51,749 nt of DNA, from contig VBOX01000088.1 in assembly GCA_005893265.1 (NCBI GenBank), forward strand, positions 1-51,749, in the 5' to 3' direction. Shown here one piece after another: positions 16,600-25,179 of the stretch. The stretch is from Candidatus Eiseniibacteriota bacterium. Its GTDB lineage: Bacteria; Eisenbacteria; RBG-16-71-46; SZUA-252. Position 1 is the first letter of the stretch. The number at the start of each line of letters is the position of its first letter. The notes under the pieces were generated by a model, which ran no database searches, was not told where the DNA came from, and saw only the letters and a list, made by a program, of their open reading frames with translations. The position numbers and the translations under genes are program-made.

Positions 16600-17760
16600 T
16601 CAAACTCTGGCCGCGATGGACGTCGCGAGCCGCTCTACATCAGCGATTTCATTGTAGATTTGGGTGGAAAGTCGTGCCCAGAGTCGTCCACGCCATGCGT
16701 GGATTTGTACCTCGATCCGGTCCCGGAAGAGGAGCGCGTCACGCAGCCGGGCCGCGTCCTCCCTGGTGCATCCCATTCGCTCCGGAAGCGGAACCGTCGC
16801 CATGGTGCCGACCATCGATTCCTCCACACGGAAGCTCGTTCGCAGGCGCGCGCTCAAGAGCGCGGCGCCCTCCCAGGCGAGACGGTGGTTGTAGGACCGA
16901 ACCGCGACGATCCCCAGCTCCCGCATGAACGCGATCCCCTCGGGGGCGGCCAGATAGGCCGTTGGATCCTTGGTTCCGACCCAGTCGAACTCAGCGGCAA
17001 ACCCCTGCCCAAGTCCCCAGGAGATGACGAGCGGGTGGAGGCTCTCCTGGCGTCCCGCGGCCGCCCAAAGAAACGCGCAGCTCCGGGGCGCGTACGCCCA
17101 TTTGTGGAGGTTGCCCACGTACCAGTCCGCACCTAGAGCCGGGAGGTCGATGGGAAGAGCGCCCGGCGCGTGTGCGCCGTCGATCAGGACCGCCACGCCT
17201 TCGCGGCGACAACGCGCGACGATCTCGGCGATCGGCAGGACCAGCGCGCTCTCGGAGGTGATGTGGTCCACGATGGCCAGGCGGGTCCGGGGTCCGATCG
17301 CACGGACCACACATTCGACGAATGCGGCCTCTCCCCGCGATGGGTCCGGGAGCTCCACCGTGTGCACCCGTGCTCCACGCTCTTTCGCATGGAACGCGGT
17401 CGCGTTCGCGATGGCGCCGTAGGCATGATCGCCGATGAGAATTTCATCCCCTTCCCCGAAAGGGAACGAGCGGAGCACGGCATTCACGCCGGTCGTCGCG
17501 TTGTCGACGAACACGAGATCGTCCCCGCGCGCTCCAAGGAAGGCGGCCACCTGATCGGCGGCCGCGCGCATCCGTGGCTGGGCCGTACGTGGCTCGCCGA
17601 CCGTAATCGCGGAGAGCTCGCGCAGCAGAAAGCGCGCCGGCTGTCGTTCGATTTCGTCTCGGATGGCCTGTTGTGCCGCGAGGACGCGGCGCGGCGGGGC
17701 CCCGACCGTCCCGTGATTCAAGTAGATCACGTCCGGGTCCAAGGACCAGTGATTGAGCAT
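16600..17760 (-). CDS. Aminotransferase class V-fold PLP-dependent enzyme (isopenicillin-N epimerase-like)
   Basis: 386 residues with fold-type I PLP motifs: the entry YLNHGTVGAPP, the phosphate-binding turn VDNATTGVNAVLRS, the PLP-ring Asp194 in VLIDGAHAPG and the Schiff-base Lys220 in WYVGNLHKW. The pattern is that of the isopenicillin-N epimerase/cysteine-desulfurase-like branch. An in-frame start at 17862 would overlap the divergent helicase start, so the ATG at 17760 is preferred. No biosynthetic neighbours define a substrate; epimerase, desulfurase and transaminase activities all occur in this group. Confidence 0.88.
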   Translation of the reverse strand: MLNHWSLDPDVIYLNHGTVGAPPRRVLAAQQAIRDEIERQPARFLLRELSAITVGEPRTAQPRMRAAADQVAAFLGARGDDLVFVDNATTGVNAVLRSFPFGEGDEILIGDHAYGAIANATAFHAKERGARVHTVELPDPSRGEAAFVECVVRAIGPRTRLAIVDHITSESALVLPIAEIVARCRREGVAVLIDGAHAPGALPIDLPALGADWYVGNLHKWAYAPRSCAFLWAAAGRQESLHPLVISWGLGQGFAAEFDWVGTKDPTAYLAAPEGIAFMRELGIVAVRSYNHRLAWEGAALLSARLRTSFRVEESMVGTMATVPLPERMGCTREDAARLRDALLFRDRIEVQIHAWRGRLWARLSTQIYNEIADVERLATSIAARV

Positions 17761-17855
17761 CCGGTGGCCAAAGGGGGGCACGTCAGGAACCGGGCGGGAG
17801 CTCAAGCTGTCGATTCTAGCAGCGGCCCCGGCCGAAGTCGCGTATTCTCCCCCGC

Positions 17856-19184
17856 ATGCCATTCGCCTCGCTCGGACTCTCCCCGCTCGTCGTCAAAGGC
17901 GTGCGGGCGGCAGGCTATGTCCAGCCCACGCCGATTCAGAGCAAAGCCATCCCGATCATCCTCGAAGGCAAGGACCTGATCGGCGCGGCCCAGACCGGAA
18001 CCGGAAAGACCGCGGCGTTCGTCCTTCCCATTCTGACACGCCTGCTCGGAGGGCCGCGGCGCCTGCGGGTGCTCGTGCTGACGCCGACGCGCGAGCTTGC
18101 CGCGCAGGTGGAAACGAACGCGCGGGACTACGCGCGATTCACGGACCTTCGGGTCGGGGTCGTATACGGCGGAGTTCCGATCCCGCCCCAGGAACGAATG
18201 TTGAAGCAGATCGGGGTCGATTTTCTCGTCGCGACGCCTGGGAGGTTGCTGGATTTGCACGATCGGCTCGCGCTCCGGCTCGACTACATCGAGGTGTTGG
18301 TGCTCGATGAGGCGGACCGGATGGTGGACATGGGCTTCGCCCCCGACTTGAAGCGGATCCTTCGCCTCATGCCCCGGGATCGCCAGACCCTCATGTTCTC
18401 GGCCACGATGCCGCCCGATCTGAACCGGGTTGCACAGGAGGCGCTCCGCCATCCCGCCCGCGTCGACCTAGCGCCGCCTCAGCGGCCTGCTGCCGGGATC
18501 ACGCAGGCTGTCTACCCCGTTCCTCGGCATTTGAAGACCGACCTCCTCGACTCCATGCTCTCCCGGTCCGAGGTGAGCAGCGTGATCGTGTTCGCGAGGA
18601 CGAAGCACGGCGCCGACAAGCTCGCGAGGGATCTCCAGCGCCGGGGCCATTCCGTGGCCACGCTCCACGGAAACCGGAGCCAGAGCCAACGCGAGCGTGC
18701 CCTAGGCGACCTGAGACGCGGCCGCGTGCAGGTCCTCGTCGCGACCGACATCGCGTCGCGCGGCATCGATGTCGAGGGAATCACCCATGTCATCAACTAC
18801 GACGTGCCGCATGCTCCCGAGGACTACGTTCATCGGATCGGGCGGACCGGACGTGTCGATGCGGTCGGCGACGCCTTCACGCTCATCGCGCCCGAGGAGC
18901 AGAAGCAGCTGACCGCGATCGAGCGTTTCCTAGGACGGTCGGTGCCTCGCGTGATTCTCCCCGACTTCGATTACAAGCAGCGTCCGGCGCAGCGAAAGTC
19001 CGCCCCGTTCCACCCGCCGCGCGGGCGGACCGGCCCTCATCCCAGGGGGCGCACGCATGGAGCCTCAGGACACTCGACCCAGGCGCGCCCTCAACCCGCC
19101 CAGGGGGTTGAGCCGCAGGCAACCCATGGCAGGCGACCCCGTAAATCTCACGGGATCGATCGACGCAACCGGGGGCGGATCTGA
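17856..19184 (+). CDS. DEAD-box RNA helicase, RhlE-like
   Basis: 442 residues with the full helicase core: Q motif (YVQPTPIQ), Walker A AQTGTGKT (45-52), PTRELAAQ, TPGR, DEAD (151-154, in VLDEADRMVDMGF), SAT (MFSATMP), and C-terminal lobe motifs VIVFARTKHGADKLA, ATDIASRGIDV and HRIGRTGR. After residue ~375 a basic, Arg/Pro/Gly-rich tail follows, typical of RhlE-type proteins. Likely role: ATP-dependent RNA unwinding in ribosome assembly or mRNA decay. It is divergent from the aminotransferase gene with about 95 bp between starts. Confidence 0.95.
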   Translation: MPFASLGLSPLVVKGVRAAGYVQPTPIQSKAIPIILEGKDLIGAAQTGTGKTAAFVLPILTRLLGGPRRLRVLVLTPTRELAAQVETNARDYARFTDLRVGVVYGGVPIPPQERMLKQIGVDFLVATPGRLLDLHDRLALRLDYIEVLVLDEADRMVDMGFAPDLKRILRLMPRDRQTLMFSATMPPDLNRVAQEALRHPARVDLAPPQRPAAGITQAVYPVPRHLKTDLLDSMLSRSEVSSVIVFARTKHGADKLARDLQRRGHSVATLHGNRSQSQRERALGDLRRGRVQVLVATDIASRGIDVEGITHVINYDVPHAPEDYVHRIGRTGRVDAVGDAFTLIAPEEQKQLTAIERFLGRSVPRVILPDFDYKQRPAQRKSAPFHPPRGRTGPHPRGRTHGASGHSTQARPQPAQGVEPQATHGRRPRKSHGIDRRNRGRI

Positions 19185-19195
19185 GCCGACCACAG

Positions 19196-19669
19196 GTGGT
19201 TGCTCTTCTCGCCCTGATCGGCATCGCGGGCGCTTGCGCTTCCGAGAAAGGGCGAGACCACGCGGCGTTGAAAGCGACGCTCGAAGCAGAGCGCGCGCGA
19301 TTCTCCGAAGCTTTCTCGCATCGCGATCCTTCGGCGATAGGGCACCTTTACGCTGAAGACGCTGAAGTATTCCCGCCGGGCGTTGCCCCGGTGGCGGGTC
19401 GGAGGGCGATCCAGGAGCTGTGGAAAGGCGCGCTGGCGATGCCGGTTGCGCGGATTCAGTTCGAGACGGTCGAGGTCGACTCCAACCCGGCCACCGCGTG
19501 GGAGACCGGTCGCTACACCCTCATCGCGACCAACGGGAGCACGATGGACGTCGGGAAGTACATCGTCGTGTGGAAGCGTGATGGCGCCGGTTGGAAGATG
19601 TACAGGGACATGTGGAGCTCCGACAGCCAGCCGCAGGCGCCCGCGGCGGGTGGGTCCGTCAAGCATTGA
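19196..19669 (+). CDS. DUF4440/SnoaL-like (NTF2-fold) protein with N-terminal signal
   Basis: 157 residues. A short hydrophobic leader (MVALLALIGIAGACASEKG) contains a possible but weak lipobox ahead of the Cys. The rest matches the NTF2-like pattern: a helical start (LEAERARFSEAFSHRDPSAI), LYAEDAEVFPPG, GRRAIQELWKGAL, and strands WETGRYTLIATNG and GKYIVVWKRDGAGWKMYRDMWSS. Such proteins are often exported, and some bind steroid- or polyketide-like ligands; the activity here is unknown. The start is a GTG 12 nt after the helicase stop, without a strong ribosome-binding site, so it may depend on coupling. Confidence 0.75.
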   Translation: MVALLALIGIAGACASEKGRDHAALKATLEAERARFSEAFSHRDPSAIGHLYAEDAEVFPPGVAPVAGRRAIQELWKGALAMPVARIQFETVEVDSNPATAWETGRYTLIATNGSTMDVGKYIVVWKRDGAGWKMYRDMWSSDSQPQAPAAGGSVKH

Positions 19670-19690
19670 GGGCCTTCTGATCTTGGAAGC

Positions 19691-20950
19691 CTAGCCGTAC
19701 CGATCGGGACTGAGAGCCCGAAGCTCAACCGACGGCGGCTCCCCGGACACGATCTCGGCGACGAGCTTCCCGGTGATCGGCCCCATGCTGATCCCCATCA
19801 TGGCGTGGCCCGCCGCCGCGATCAGATTCCGCCATCGCCGGGTGCGCCCGACGTAGGGGAGACCGTCAGGAGTGCACGGACGGAGCCCGCACCATGGCCG
19901 ACACGAAGCGAAATCCTCAGGGCGAAACTCCGGAAGATATCTCGAGAGGGAGCGGGTCATGCCCCGGATGCGCGGCGGGTTGATTCGAAGGTCGTAGCCG
20001 GCAAGCTCCATCGTTCCCCCAACGCGGAGCGATGATCCCATCGGCGTAATCGCGACCCTCGCCTCTTGAAGTATGAACGAGTGCTGCGGCAGCTGGCGCG
20101 GGGCGCCGAGCGTTATGCTGTAGCCTTTGCCCGGCTGCATGGGGATCCCCAAACCGAGCTGGCGCGCGACACCCGGCGTCCACGCACCAGCCGCCAGGAC
20201 GAACCCGTCTCCTTCGATATCGCCGTCCCCGGTGACGGCCGCTTCCAAAGTATCGCCGCGACGCCGCCAGCCGCCCACCTCCGCGTTCCACAGGAAGACG
20301 CCTCCCCGCTCCCTCACCAGCCGCGTCAGCGTCGCCACGAGCTGTTGAGGTACGAGATGCGCGTCGAGGGGATAGAGAACGCCGCCTCGGACATCGAGCG
20401 TCACGCCTGGCTCGAGGGCCGCGATCTCTTCGGCCCCAAGCACCCGGGAGGGCATCCCGAGCTGGCGCGATCTCGAAGCGAGCTCCGCCTCCTCCTCGAG
20501 CCCCCGCTCCGAGCGGACCAGAACAAGCAGGCCCCGGCATTGGAGCCCGAACTCGTTGCCCGTGCTTCGGGCCAGATCTTCGTAGAGCGAGCGGCTCGCC
20601 AGGTTTAGATCGCGCAGGAGGGGTCCCGCCCGGTGCGCGCGGGTTCTGTTGGACGCGCGCCAGAATCGAAACCCCCACGCGATCAGCCCGGGGTCGAGCC
20701 TGGGATGAACGTAGAACGGGCTCTCCGGATCCCTCATCCACTGGAGCGCCTTCACGAGGACACCGGGAGCAGCCAACGGAAGAAAATGACTCGGGGAGAT
20801 GAAGCCGGCGTTTCCGAGCGAGCAGCAGTCGTGCCCGGGCGCCCCGCGCTCGACGATCGTGACGCGGTGGCCGCGCTCGAGCAGGTAATAGGCCGCGGAG
20901 AGACCGATGATGCCGGCGCCGCACACGACGACGTGCCGGCCGCGCGTCAT
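19691..20950 (-). CDS. FAD-dependent D-amino acid dehydrogenase (DadA-like)
   Basis: 419 residues. The N-terminal Rossmann FAD motif is VVVCGAGIIGLSAAYYLLER. SLGNAGFISPSHFLPLAAPG is a hallmark of DadA-type dehydrogenases. The C-terminal FAD segment is PWCGLRPCTPDGLPYVGRTR with GHAMMGISMGPITGKLVAEI. It oxidises D-amino acids (classically D-alanine) to keto acids, passing electrons to the respiratory chain. The ATG at 20950 overlaps the stop of the upstream gene (ATGA), so the two are translationally coupled. Upstream in-frame extension lies inside that gene and is ignored. Confidence 0.9.
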   Translation of the reverse strand: MTRGRHVVVCGAGIIGLSAAYYLLERGHRVTIVERGAPGHDCCSLGNAGFISPSHFLPLAAPGVLVKALQWMRDPESPFYVHPRLDPGLIAWGFRFWRASNRTRAHRAGPLLRDLNLASRSLYEDLARSTGNEFGLQCRGLLVLVRSERGLEEEAELASRSRQLGMPSRVLGAEEIAALEPGVTLDVRGGVLYPLDAHLVPQQLVATLTRLVRERGGVFLWNAEVGGWRRRGDTLEAAVTGDGDIEGDGFVLAAGAWTPGVARQLGLGIPMQPGKGYSITLGAPRQLPQHSFILQEARVAITPMGSSLRVGGTMELAGYDLRINPPRIRGMTRSLSRYLPEFRPEDFASCRPWCGLRPCTPDGLPYVGRTRRWRNLIAAAGHAMMGISMGPITGKLVAEIVSGEPPSVELRALSPDRYG

Positions 20951-22839
20951 CGCTGAAGCTCCGGAGGGGCCGCGGCAAGTTGGCCGGCTTCCAGCGTGAG
21001 CACGGGACAGTAGAGCCCGAGAGGCTCGCGCCGCCACCAGGCGCCGCTCGCGCGGCGCGCGGCGGAATCCGTAAAGTGATACCGGTAGACCACCGCGCGA
21101 ATATAGCGTGGCGGCGTGCCCGGGAACGGATTCCCGGCAAACAGGTTCACGACGGGCGGCGAATTCCGCAGCAGCTGGTAGCACAGCCTCAGGAGCCAGC
21201 GCTGATGCTGAAAGTCGCTCAAGGCGGCAAACCACATTTGCCAGTCCAGGCGCGGCTGATGGGGCGCGACGAACGGCGGTGTCCTTGTCGGCTCTCCAGG
21301 CTTGTATCGGAATTCGTACGTCTTCCAGTCCGTGCCGTCCATGCTCCCCTCAATGAGGATCTCGGGACGTTCCTTGGTCATGATCGCGAAGAGGCCGTAA
21401 TGATTCACGGTGCGAAACGGCGAGACCGCCTCATACGCCTGCGGTAGCGGACCGAGCCGAGCCGCCGGGACGTGCACGGCATCCAGGAGCGGCACGAGGC
21501 TCAAGAGAAGCAGCCCCGCGAGCACGGGCCTGCGAATCCACACGGGCCATGGCCTGGCGCGCGGAGCCATACTTGGTATCGGCGCGAGCCGTTTCCTCAA
21601 CACCGGGGGCCAGACTCCGTCGTCGAGAAGGAGGACACAGAGCGCCAACACGAGCCAATTGAAGAAGCCATAATTCCCGGTCAGAGCGATGAGAATCTGG
21701 TGTGCCGCGATCAGCGCCGCGCCGGCGATTCGGATCTTACGCGGCGCGAAGATGAAGAAGGCCACGGCCCCTTCGACCAGGAGCGTCGCCCCGGTCGCCA
21801 TCCGATGGACCCAGAGCGGCAGATGGTGCGCGTACCACGCGGTCCAAGGGGGCAGCGGCTGCGTCTCATAGTGATAGCTCAGGGCCGTGAGATCGCGCCA
21901 CGCCGGGTCGCCGCTCGCAACCTTCACGGCGGCGGAGGCGAAAAGCAGCCGGAAGAGCAGCCACCGCGACAGTCGAAGCGCTCCGCGCCCGGGCTCAGGA
22001 TCGGTTCGCGGAGTAGACCACCATCCGCGCGAGACGAGGAATATCGAGATGAATCCCATTTCGAGGAGCAATCCATCCCACTGAAACCACAGAAACTCTC
22101 GGCACACCGTAGCGAGCGACAGGTAAATCGCCCAGAGCCCGAACAGGCAGAGAATCGGCGCGAACCCGAGTGCCAGCCCCGTCGCGAGCGCCACGCCTCC
22201 CGCGCAGAGCGCGTTCAGGAACCAATCGCTCGAGCTGAGCCAGCACAGCGTCGGAACGAACCAGTAGCGTTGGAAGCCGAGGCTATCGGCCTGATGAAGA
22301 GCGTTCATGAACGCGCCGACGGGCAGGATTCCGCCGCTTCCGACAAGACCCTGGATCTGCGTCCAGAGCGACACGATCGCGACCAGGTAGACGATCGCGA
22401 GCAGCCGGATGAAGCACCAGCACGTGAGGGACTCCCCGGGTGGGAGCACGTGCGCTCCCCAGACCCAATCGGTGACGCGGGTGAACACCGGCCTGTGTCT
22501 GGCCACGAGCCGGTAGCACCACTCGCTCAGGCCGGAGAATCCGGGGACATGCCGGTAGGCCCAGAGCCATCCCCTATGGCCGGGTGCGTACGCGAGGGCC
22601 CGGAAGACCGCTTCCCCACCACGTGAGATGCGACCGTCCGGCTCGACCAGATGAACCGCCTCGGCGAACGGAGCCTTCGGGATCTCCGGGAAGCGCGTCC
22701 CGACTTCCTGGAACGGGGCGTACTCGACGCGGTCGCCGGTGGCCCGTTTCCAACGAGCGATCCAGCGCCGGCAAAAATCGCAATCCCCGTCGAATAGGAG
22801 CAGGGGCTTCGCTAACTCCGCATCCTTGGATTCCACCAT
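20947..22839 (-). CDS. DCC-family thiol-disulfide oxidoreductase fused to lipase maturation factor
   Basis: 630 residues. Residues 12-130 form a DUF393/DCC thioredoxin-like domain, with LLLFDGDCDFCRRW carrying the CxxC pair Cys20/Cys23. The rest is a lipase-maturation-factor (LMF1-like) membrane protein with about ten hydrophobic segments and the family blocks VCREFLWFQWDGLLLE, YHYETQPLPPWTAWYAHHLP, NYGFFNWLVLALC and PFRTVNHYGLFAIM. A soluble C-terminal portion follows (YEFRYKPGEPTRTPPFVAPH). Eukaryotic LMF1 helps fold secreted lipases in the ER; bacterial roles are undetermined. The ATG at 22839 has GAGGGGAG just before it. The stop overlaps the DadA start by 4 nt. Confidence 0.88.
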   Translation of the reverse strand: MVESKDAELAKPLLLFDGDCDFCRRWIARWKRATGDRVEYAPFQEVGTRFPEIPKAPFAEAVHLVEPDGRISRGGEAVFRALAYAPGHRGWLWAYRHVPGFSGLSEWCYRLVARHRPVFTRVTDWVWGAHVLPPGESLTCWCFIRLLAIVYLVAIVSLWTQIQGLVGSGGILPVGAFMNALHQADSLGFQRYWFVPTLCWLSSSDWFLNALCAGGVALATGLALGFAPILCLFGLWAIYLSLATVCREFLWFQWDGLLLEMGFISIFLVSRGWWSTPRTDPEPGRGALRLSRWLLFRLLFASAAVKVASGDPAWRDLTALSYHYETQPLPPWTAWYAHHLPLWVHRMATGATLLVEGAVAFFIFAPRKIRIAGAALIAAHQILIALTGNYGFFNWLVLALCVLLLDDGVWPPVLRKRLAPIPSMAPRARPWPVWIRRPVLAGLLLLSLVPLLDAVHVPAARLGPLPQAYEAVSPFRTVNHYGLFAIMTKERPEILIEGSMDGTDWKTYEFRYKPGEPTRTPPFVAPHQPRLDWQMWFAALSDFQHQRWLLRLCYQLLRNSPPVVNLFAGNPFPGTPPRYIRAVVYRYHFTDSAARRASGAWWRREPLGLYCPVLTLEAGQLAAAPPELQR

Positions 22840-22949
22840 CTCCCCTCGCGTCGCTGGACGGACCGCAGGACTACCGGGAAGCGGTACGATAATATGCGGA
22901 TTCCCGAAGACGAAGGGTTTCGCGTTGGAGGGGCGGGGATCGAGAATCG

Positions 22950-23429
22950 ATGAGAAGCGCGGGACTACTGGTCTATCGGATTCGCGACGGCTCGCGTGAG
23001 GTACTCCTGGTCCACCCGGGCGGCCCCCACTGGGCCGGGAAAGACCTCGGAGCATGGTCGATCCCCAAAGGAGAAGTCGGAGCGGAAGAAGATCCCCTCG
23101 ATGCAGCGAAGCGGGAGTTTCGAGAGGAGACCGGATTCGATCCCCCGAACGGGCCGTACGTCGCGCTCGGCGCGCGCGGGCAAGCGAGCGGGAAAATTAT
23201 CGAAGCGTGGGCGGTTCCAGGGGACTACGACGCGGATGCGGTCCGGAGCAACACCTTCACTCTGGAGTGGCCTCCCCGCACCGGACGGCGGCAGGAATTT
23301 CCGGAGATCGATCGTGCCGGCTGGTTCCCCCTCGAGGAGGCGCACCAGCGAATCACCAAAGGCCAGCGGGGATTCCTGACGGCACTCGAAGCGCCCCCGA
23401 CCGGGTCCATGAAAAAGCCCCGGAGGTGA
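22950..23429 (+). CDS. NUDIX hydrolase
   Basis: 159 residues. The NUDIX box is complete: GEVGAEEDPLDAAKREFREE continuing into TGF fits G-x5-E-x7-R-E-x2-E-E-x-G. The N-terminal strand AGLLVYRIRDGSREVLLVHP and the PKG before the box fit the Ap4A/diadenosine-type subgroup, as does the late ITKGQRGFL segment. The likely reaction is hydrolysis of nucleoside diphosphates linked to another moiety. It is divergent from the lipase-maturation-factor gene with 110 bp between starts. Its last codons overlap a terminator hairpin that serves the opposite strand. Confidence 0.9.
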   Translation: MRSAGLLVYRIRDGSREVLLVHPGGPHWAGKDLGAWSIPKGEVGAEEDPLDAAKREFREETGFDPPNGPYVALGARGQASGKIIEAWAVPGDYDADAVRSNTFTLEWPPRTGRRQEFPEIDRAGWFPLEEAHQRITKGQRGFLTALEAPPTGSMKKPRR

Positions 23430-23443
23430 CTCCCCTCCGGGGC
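23417..23443 (-). terminator. Rho-independent terminator of the CheY-like gene
   Basis: A perfect 10-bp stem, GCCCCGGAGG / CCTCCGGGGC, encloses a 7-nt loop and is followed on the minus strand by TTTTTC. It sits about 20 bp beyond the stop of the response-regulator gene at 23465. The NUDIX stop codon on the plus strand lies inside the loop, so the hairpin may also slow or end plus-strand transcription. Confidence 0.85.
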
Positions 23444-23464
23444 CGATCCCCTCGACGGGATCCA

Positions 23465-23905
23465 TCAACTCTGGACGGTAGCGTCTCCACGGCGCCGCGG
23501 ACGTGACTTGATGAGAATTCTTTCTTCGATCTTCGGAGCGATGTCCAGGAGCTCTCGTGCCTTCGTGATGAGAGCATCCGGCTCGCATGGCTTTACGAGG
23601 AACGCGCCGATGCCGAACGCGCGGATCCTTTCCTTGTACTCCCTGTCCTCGAGGCCGGTCACCACGATCACCGGAACGCGGCTCGTGTGCGGCGCGCTCC
23701 TCAGCGCCTTGAGCACGGAGTACCCGCCGCCGCCCGGAATCAGAAGATCCAGGATCACCAGATCCGGTTCGAAAAGATCGATTGCCTTGACCGCGTCCTT
23801 GGCGGTCGATACGGAGCGGACCTCGAATCCGGCGCCGGCGAACTGCACCGTGGTTGCAAGGGCCGCGTCTTCGTTGTCTTCGACGATCAGGATTTTCTTG
23901 GCCAT
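23465..23905 (-). CDS. Single-domain response regulator (CheY-like) with basic tail
   Basis: 146 residues. Residues 1-120 are a receiver domain: acidic pair in ILIVEDNEDAA, phospho-Asp in LVILDLLIPGGGG, Thr in VIVVTGLED and the Lys in AFLVKPCEPD. A 25-residue Arg/Lys-rich tail follows with no recognisable output domain. It is monocistronic, ending in a strong terminator. Such proteins act through protein contacts or in phosphorelays; the hybrid kinase at 1620-4253 is a conceivable partner but unlinked. Confidence 0.9.
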   Translation of the reverse strand: MAKKILIVEDNEDAALATTVQFAGAGFEVRSVSTAKDAVKAIDLFEPDLVILDLLIPGGGGYSVLKALRSAPHTSRVPVIVVTGLEDREYKERIRAFGIGAFLVKPCEPDALITKARELLDIAPKIEERILIKSRPRRRGDATVQS

Positions 23906-24167
23906 CTCTCACTCCCCGATACGGGCCGTACCCGGTTGGCACTGTTGCAGTCTGCACTGACCCCCCGCCCGCGGCCTCGGAGGAGAAGCAAGATTTGTGC
24001 AGGGCTTTAGGCCGGGTTACGTGAAAATACCGAGCCGTATCATGCGTTTTATCAGCCACTAACGAAGATACATTCAACGAGGCCATCAACGAGGCCATCA
24101 ACCCAGCCGGCGGTAACCGCAAAAAAGCCATCCCCCTGCTTGCAATCTGCCGGGCATGACCCCTCCG
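23906..24167. other. 262-bp intergenic stretch with a short direct repeat
   Basis: It presumably holds the promoter of the CheY-like gene. A 13-bp unit (TCAACGAGGCCAT) is repeated twice in tandem at about 24073-24098. No gene or RNA was recognised. It lies beyond the stop of the minus-strand PrsW-like gene, so a terminator for that gene might be expected, but I see no convincing hairpin. Confidence 0.4.
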
Positions 24168-25169
24168 TCATCCCCGGAGCATGTAGATCTCCCATAGATC
24201 GCGCGCGCTTGTTCGCAGGATCGGCTTGATCGCGATCTTCCCCGTCTTGCCGATCGACCGCTCGAGGTACCTCATCTCCTCGAGGTTTGCGCGCACCTGA
24301 TCGTCGACGGGAAGGTGAACGCCGGCCGAGTGAGCGATCAGGATGCCCTTCGCCCGAAGGGAGAGCTCGAGATGGATGCGAAGCAGGCAGAGCATGTCGG
24401 CCACGACCCGGCCAGGGAAACGGTTCAGCGAGGCGAGATAGGTTCCCACCGGGGTCTCCGCGATCTCGCCGCTCTGAATCAGGTCGAGCAACTCGACCTC
24501 GCTATCCAGGTCCGTACCAAGCCACTCGCGAGTGGCCTTCTCGCTCCGCTCAAACACGATCCCCACGAGCAGCGGCATCACGATCAGCATGGCCGCGGTA
24601 GAGACGAACGGGCTCAGGATGAACTGATTGAAGAGCGAATGGGCAACCGCGGCGAGCGCGATACCCGGCAGGAAGAGCTTGGGCGACATCGAGCTGCGCC
24701 GCTCCGTGAGCGATTTCGACAGGATTGCGACAATCGCGGTCGCGGAGCCGTGCATGACGGCGGTGCCCAGTCCACGGACGATCCAGAGACCCAGTCCCTG
24801 GTCCCTCGTCGCGCTGGCGTAGTAGAGATTCTCGATGATGGCGAAGCCGGTGCCGACCGCGAATCCCTGGATGCCGGCGTCGACCAGGAAACCCACCCTT
24901 GACGAACGGATGAGGTACACGATGTACATCGCCTTCACGCTCTCCTCGAGGACAGGAGCCACGTAGCGGCGCAGCACATCCACGTCGAGCCTCAAGTGTA
25001 CGACGAGGAGCTGGTTCGCGAGAGAGCATAGGAGGGCCGCCGCGGCGCCGGCCATGAGTGCGGCCAGGATCGACCTCCGCGTGACGAGCTCGTAGCTGTC
25101 CATCAGGATCAGGGCCGCGAGAAAGAGGACAACCGGGAGGAATCCGAGGAGGAGGCTTAGCGCACCCAT
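24168..25169 (-). CDS. PrsW-family intramembrane metalloprotease
   Basis: 333 residues. Six to seven membrane helices occupy residues 1-215, then there is a soluble C-terminal domain of about 120 residues. PrsW motifs are present: APVLEESVKAMYIVYL (Glu75-Glu76), GTGFAIIENLYY (Glu113-Asn114), AVMHGSATAI (His140) and AVAHSLFNQF (His177). PrsW cleaves anti-sigma factors such as RsiW in Bacillus. Here an ECF sigma/anti-sigma pair lies four genes upstream on the same strand, making that anti-sigma factor a candidate substrate (inference). The ATG at 25169 is 11 nt after the stop of the metalloprotease gene; an earlier in-frame start would overlap it. Confidence 0.85.
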   Translation of the reverse strand: MGALSLLLGFLPVVLFLAALILMDSYELVTRRSILAALMAGAAAALLCSLANQLLVVHLRLDVDVLRRYVAPVLEESVKAMYIVYLIRSSRVGFLVDAGIQGFAVGTGFAIIENLYYASATRDQGLGLWIVRGLGTAVMHGSATAIVAILSKSLTERRSSMSPKLFLPGIALAAVAHSLFNQFILSPFVSTAAMLIVMPLLVGIVFERSEKATREWLGTDLDSEVELLDLIQSGEIAETPVGTYLASLNRFPGRVVADMLCLLRIHLELSLRAKGILIAHSAGVHLPVDDQVRANLEEMRYLERSIGKTGKIAIKPILRTSARDLWEIYMLRG

Positions 25170-25179
25170 CCGACGCCCG

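Noticed and set aside
21472-22626. 384-codon plus-strand frame opposite the lipase maturation factor
   Set aside because: It is antisense to a well-supported membrane protein and is extremely rich in Arg/Glu/Pro, as expected of a complementary frame.
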